Source of the DNA: Bacteroidales bacterium | GTDB lineage: Bacteria; Bacteroidota; Bacteroidia; Bacteroidales; UBA932 | Length of the DNA stretch: 64,000 nucleotides | NCBI GenBank assembly: GCA_024398295.1 | Contig: JAKSJL010000002.1 | Coordinates: forward strand, 1-64,000 | Direction: 5' to 3' | Shown here: positions 61,036 through 64,000 of the stretch, in pieces | Numbering within the stretch: position 1 is the first letter of the stretch | Layout of the letters: each line of letters begins with the position of its first letter | Program-made: the position numbers and the translations under genes | Notes under the pieces: model-generated | What the model saw: only the letters and a program-made list of their open reading frames with translations | Databases searched by the model: none | Told to the model about the DNA's origin: nothing

Positions 61036-62141
61036 TATATGAACTTCGAAATGACTTCTTCTGCGTCATCGGTGATGGAGATGATCAGATTCTTGTATTT
61101 GCCTCGCGCGAGCAGGTCCTCGATGAGAGGGTAGACTGGAATCTCCTCCTTGTAGTATTTCTCGCCCAGGAAGACCATAGGGCTCGCGTATCCAAAGGTC
61201 TCATAATGGTTCTGCGCCGCATCCTGGAAAATCTCCTGAAGCGTGCCGGCGCTGCCTGGAGAGTAGATGATGCCTCCCTTCGCAATGGTGAGGATGCCAT
61301 CCTCGCGGACGCTGTTGTCGAAATACTTCGCTATATGGGTGGCGAAGGCCGCTGTAGGCTCGTGACCATAGAACCACGTAGGGACGCCGAGACTGCAGAA
61401 CTTCTCCTGAGGATACTTGCGCATCACCCTGACAGCGGACGATAGCCACTCCGGGTCGCGGAAGCTTGGTGCTACTGACAGCATGGTAAGCGCGTCATCC
61501 AGCTCCTCTACGCTGCGGCCGGCCATCCATGCGCCCAGATGCGTAGCCTCCATGGCGCCTGGGCCTCCTCCGCTGACCATGAGCTTGCCCTTCTCTGCGA
61601 GTGACTTGCTTATCATCGCCACCTTCCTGTAGCCTTCGTCTGTGCGCGAGAGAGCGTGGCCTCCCATGACAGCGATGACATCCTTCTCGTCGTAGCCTGC
61701 GAGGAAGTCATAGAGCGCATCGCTTATCGAGTGGTCGTGAAGCGAGCGGGCAAGGGTCTCGCTGATGCAGTCAGCCTGCTTGCCAGCCTCCACATAATGC
61801 TGATAGACCTGCGTGTCGTAGCAGATGTCGAAACTTCCTTCCACATCGGGATCGTAGCCTGCATAGAGCGAGTCGAAGTCGTAGAGACAGTTCGGATAGG
61901 TAGTGAACGGCATGTCAAATGTAGGGAACACGAAGCAGCTGCTGTCCATAGCCTTCTTCATGAATTCAGGGATGACGCAGCCCATGAAGATGCAGTCTGT
62001 GTATTTGTGCTTAAGCAATGGGTCTGGGATTTCATTGAAATCAATGCCCTGGAAGGCAATGTGCTGGAAAAGGTCTGCTTCGCCTGCGATGGCCATCAGC
62101 TCATCCGGATTCTCAATCTCGATGTAAGGTGCTTTTTTCAT
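61035..62141 (-). CDS. LOG/PpnN-like Rossmann-fold nucleotide-binding protein
   Basis: A 368-residue protein with a LOG-type (lysine decarboxylase-like) domain in its C-terminal two thirds. MVSGGGPGAMEATHLGAWMA is the nucleotide-binding loop. The catalytic motif, usually PGGxGTxxE, reads SPGSAGTLQEIF, with Ser for the second Gly. The N-terminal about 120 residues form a separate domain, which makes it resemble nucleotide 5'-monophosphate nucleosidase PpnN more than short LOG proteins. It probably cleaves nucleotide monophosphates or a related ligand. Confidence 0.8.
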   Translation of the reverse strand: MKKAPYIEIENPDELMAIAGEADLFQHIAFQGIDFNEIPDPLLKHKYTDCIFMGCVIPEFMKKAMDSSCFVFPTFDMPFTTYPNCLYDFDSLYAGYDPDVEGSFDICYDTQVYQHYVEAGKQADCISETLARSLHDHSISDALYDFLAGYDEKDVIAVMGGHALSRTDEGYRKVAMISKSLAEKGKLMVSGGGPGAMEATHLGAWMAGRSVEELDDALTMLSVAPSFRDPEWLSSAVRVMRKYPQEKFCSLGVPTWFYGHEPTAAFATHIAKYFDNSVREDGILTIAKGGIIYSPGSAGTLQEIFQDAAQNHYETFGYASPMVFLGEKYYKEEIPVYPLIEDLLARGKYKNLIISITDDAEEVISKFI

Positions 62142-62180
62142 CTGTGTCGATATGTCTCTTGTTTGTATAAAAATAAGAAT

Positions 62181-62188
62181 TAAATTTG
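62181..62188 (+). promoter_or_regulatory. -7 element of the phosphatase gene
   Basis: TAAATTTG, 15 nt before ATG 62204. A TTTG at 62162-62165 is 15 nt upstream, shorter than the usual spacing. Confidence 0.55.
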
Positions 62189-62203
62189 AACAAATAAGTT
62201 TTT

Positions 62204-62659
62204 ATGAAGAAAATCCTGTTCATATGCCACGGAAACATATGTCGTTCTCCTATGGCTGAGTATGTGATGCGTGATCTGGTGGAGCGTGAGGGCCTGTCGG
62301 GGGAGTTTGAGATAGCTTCTGCTGCCACCTCGACTGAGGAAATAGGGAACGGTGTCTATCCGCCAGTGAGGCGACTGCTGAATGCCGCCGGCATAGACTG
62401 TTCAAAGCATCATGCCAGGCAGATGACTGCCCGCGACTACAGATACTACGACATGGTCATCTGCATGGATCGCTGGAATCTCAGGAACTTGAACTATATC
62501 ATTGGCAATGATGACGAGCACAAGGTCAGCCTGCTGCTGTCATATATCGGGGATGATGGTGATGTCGCTGACCCATGGTACACGCGCGACTTTGACCTCA
62601 CCTGGAGGCAAGTGAACCAGAGCTGCAAGGCTCTTCTAGCCCAGCTTCGAGAAGACTAG
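62204..62659 (+). CDS. Low-molecular-weight protein-tyrosine phosphatase
   Basis: A 151-residue phosphatase of the arsenate-reductase-like LMW-PTP family. The P-loop is C8-HGNICR14-S (the CX5R signature) and the general acid is the Asp of DPWYTRDF near the C-terminus. It dephosphorylates protein tyrosines, often in control of polysaccharide export; no capsule genes are nearby. The 3' end overlaps the convergent esterase by 24 nt. Confidence 0.92.
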   Translation: MKKILFICHGNICRSPMAEYVMRDLVEREGLSGEFEIASAATSTEEIGNGVYPPVRRLLNAAGIDCSKHHARQMTARDYRYYDMVICMDRWNLRNLNYIIGNDDEHKVSLLLSYIGDDGDVADPWYTRDFDLTWRQVNQSCKALLAQLRED

Positions 62660-63268
62660 CTCGAGGCGCGGAAGGATAGGGGAGAAGTGAGTGGTGTCGC
62701 TTTCCAGGATATATGTCGCACAGTCAATGTGCGACACTATTTTTTCTGTAAGCACCTGAACCTGAGACATCCTGGCATCCTTGGAGTTCTTCTCCCTGTC
62801 TCCGAGGGTCAATATGACCTGGCGGATGGCAGGGGAGAGCCTGTGTTCTGCGCACCAGTCAGCGAAACCGTCATACCACAATGATCCAGAGATGGCGCAG
62901 ACGCGTGAGAATGCGTCGCAGCTGTAGCCAGCCCAGAGGGCGAAGAGGCCAGAGAGCGAGATGCCGATGAGCGTGCGCTCTGGATGGTCGAAGGCATTGG
63001 CTTTCTCAAACTCCTCGATGCTGGAGATCAGCTCCGGCAGGAACTGCGCCGCGCGTCCAGCGAAAGGCTTCGCTTTCTTGAACACGCCGGCTGCGGGCCA
63101 CGGGGTCAGGTCGTCATTCCACTCCACGCCACGGAGCGCGACTATGCTTATGTCGAAGCGCAGCGCCGCTTCCTGCATCCAGCGCAACCCGTCCTCACGC
63201 AACCCTTCTGGAAGTATGATGTAGCAGATTCTGCTGGTGCTGGACCTTGCGAGTGTGGTTTCTATCAT
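62636..63268 (-). CDS. Alpha/beta hydrolase, esterase-D/IroE-like
   Basis: A 210-residue protein from ATG 63268, chosen because the -7 box at 63297-63290 excludes longer readings. The nucleophile elbow is GISLSGLFALW (Ser), the probable acid is the Asp of TLGDREKNS and the base is the His of DTTHFSPI. The spacing fits enterochelin-esterase-like or S-formylglutathione-hydrolase-like enzymes. No signal peptide is seen. The substrate is unknown. Confidence 0.8.
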   Translation of the reverse strand: MIETTLARSSTSRICYIILPEGLREDGLRWMQEAALRFDISIVALRGVEWNDDLTPWPAAGVFKKAKPFAGRAAQFLPELISSIEEFEKANAFDHPERTLIGISLSGLFALWAGYSCDAFSRVCAISGSLWYDGFADWCAEHRLSPAIRQVILTLGDREKNSKDARMSQVQVLTEKIVSHIDCATYILESDTTHFSPILPRLELVFSKLG

Positions 63269-63289
63269 GACAATGCATTTGTTTACCTG

Positions 63290-63306
63290 CAAAATTAGTA
63301 TTTTTG
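63290..63306. promoter_or_regulatory. Back-to-back -7 elements
   Basis: Minus-strand TAATTTTG at 63297-63290 (esterase) and plus-strand TATTTTTG at 63299-63306 (lipoprotein) are separated by one base. The TTTG for the plus promoter (63278-63281) would lie within the minus-strand leader. Confidence 0.6.
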
Positions 63307-63326
63307 TGCATAATACTAGTTTTGTT

Positions 63327-64000
63327 ATGAAGAAAACCATCCTCTTTATGCTTGCGGCACTTTCTCTTGTGGCATGCCGCCAGTCTGTCAAGAATCCCCA
63401 GCCTGCAGATGCTCCTGTCGTGGTAGATAATTATGACAGTCTCTATACTGCCACCATCGTTAATGGAAAGGTGCAGATCACTTTCAATGTTGATAAATGT
63501 GAGCAGTATGCAGATGACTGCATGCTCCCATGTCGCGTAGGACCTGATCCTGTGTTCTGGGAAGGACTTGACGAGGATGTGGTGGATCTCGTGGCATGCT
63601 CTTATGGTGAAGGCATTAACCCTATGCTTACGGCTCTCACATCAGCTGGCCATGTCGCATTCATGAGCATAACGGACGCCATCTTCACTGGTGACATGTT
63701 CTGTAGCGGCCCTCTTCAGGGGTTCGAGAATGTCAAGACCATCTGTGAGAACTGCGAGTATGATTGCGCGGGCGTACTTACTGATAAAGGTACAGACAGA
63801 GAGATGCTGGTAAAGGAGTGTGAAATGGGCGGCTATTACTACGTCGATGACTTTGAGATCGTAATCACGCGTGACTGGAATGTCCATGCGAACAGCGAAT
63901 CCGCAGATTTCCATGTGAGCGGTCAGCTCGTTCACGACTGGGAGTTTGATGCTGACGGCACAGAGGGTTATTCACGTCGCTATCATTTCTTCGCTGGTGG
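63327..64000 (+). CDS. Lipoprotein of unknown function, cut by the window end
   Basis: ATG 63327 opens a frame that continues past 64000; 224 codons are visible. The N-terminus is a lipoprotein signal (MKKTILFMLAALSLVAC, Cys17). The visible body is rich in Cys, Asp and aromatic residues, with cysteines in DKCEQYADDCMLPC and ICENCEYDCAG. No family is recognised. It has its own promoter and diverges from the esterase. Confidence 0.75.
   Translation, partial: MKKTILFMLAALSLVACRQSVKNPQPADAPVVVDNYDSLYTATIVNGKVQITFNVDKCEQYADDCMLPCRVGPDPVFWEGLDEDVVDLVACSYGEGINPMLTALTSAGHVAFMSITDAIFTGDMFCSGPLQGFENVKTICENCEYDCAGVLTDKGTDREMLVKECEMGGYYYVDDFEIVITRDWNVHANSESADFHVSGQLVHDWEFDADGTEGYSRRYHFFAG

Overview
The window looks like a chromosomal segment of a Bacteroidales (Bacteroidota) bacterium, probably an uncultured gut or rumen anaerobe. 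Evidence: many gene starts are preceded by the Bacteroidota-type -7 element TAnnTTTG, sometimes with TTTG 18-19 nt upstream. Gene families and orders are typical of the phylum: a V-type ATPase operon with a DUF2764 gene, nusB-yajC-YbbR-coaE-DUF5606, surE-lpxB, a coiled-coil gene followed by zapA and rny, DUF4301, DUF4886, GSCFA and DUF6340 proteins. Many short-signal lipoproteins are present. I cannot name the genus. Family assignments come from reading the translations, not from searches.

Layout. 1-10.2 kb (minus strand): a probable operon of an acyl-CoA carboxyltransferase, a small OadG-tail-like protein, a biotin carrier and a CBM9-like protein, followed by V-ATPase E, DUF2764, A, B, D, I and K. 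The K subunit carries sodium-type ligands. 10.3-18.6 kb (minus): DUF4886 lipoprotein, yebC with a TPR membrane protein, then recF-DciA-like-pdxB-DUF4301-serine hydrolase. 18.7-24.9 kb (mostly plus): an ABC transporter with a YtrA-type regulator and a DUF2807 lipoprotein, a short AraC-type regulator, lysA and ffh. 24.9-30.4 kb (minus): a two-component system, a 5'-nucleotidase and a putative outer-membrane protein. 30.5-36.9 kb: GSCFA, dsbD, rny, a probable 6S RNA, zapA, a coiled-coil protein, purine nucleoside phosphorylase and a PUR-alpha-like protein.

36.9-42.5 kb (plus): nusB, yajC, YbbR, coaE fused in frame to DUF5606, rimO and a DUF6340 lipoprotein. 42.5-46.0 kb (minus): glpA-glpB-glpC, with a perfect 16-bp palindrome at the promoter. 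46.06-46.42 kb (minus): RNase P RNA. 46.5-53.1 kb: glutaminyl cyclase, a small outer-membrane protein, trmD, then DUF349-yidC-YggS. 53.1-55.1 kb (minus): surE-lpxB. 55.2-59.0 kb (plus): gapA, a secreted C1 peptidase, pssA and aquaporin. 59.1-64 kb: a small acidic protein, a flavodoxin-like reductase behind two copies of an inverted repeat, an unknown lipoprotein, a LOG-family protein, a low-molecular-weight phosphatase, an esterase and a lipoprotein cut by the window edge.

Most of the window is housekeeping: energy coupling, translation and RNA turnover, envelope assembly, lipid and cofactor synthesis. I found no mobile element, phage, CRISPR array, defence island, tRNA or rRNA. The less ordinary signals are non-coding or architectural: two promoter-plus-terminator units without an ORF (near 27.2 and 47.9 kb), a probable 6S RNA, the CoaE-DUF5606 fusion at an A5 tract, a short GlpB, two candidate operators, and the carboxyltransferase/V-ATPase linkage. 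No stretch longer than 300 bases lacks a gene, apart from the RNase P RNA interval.
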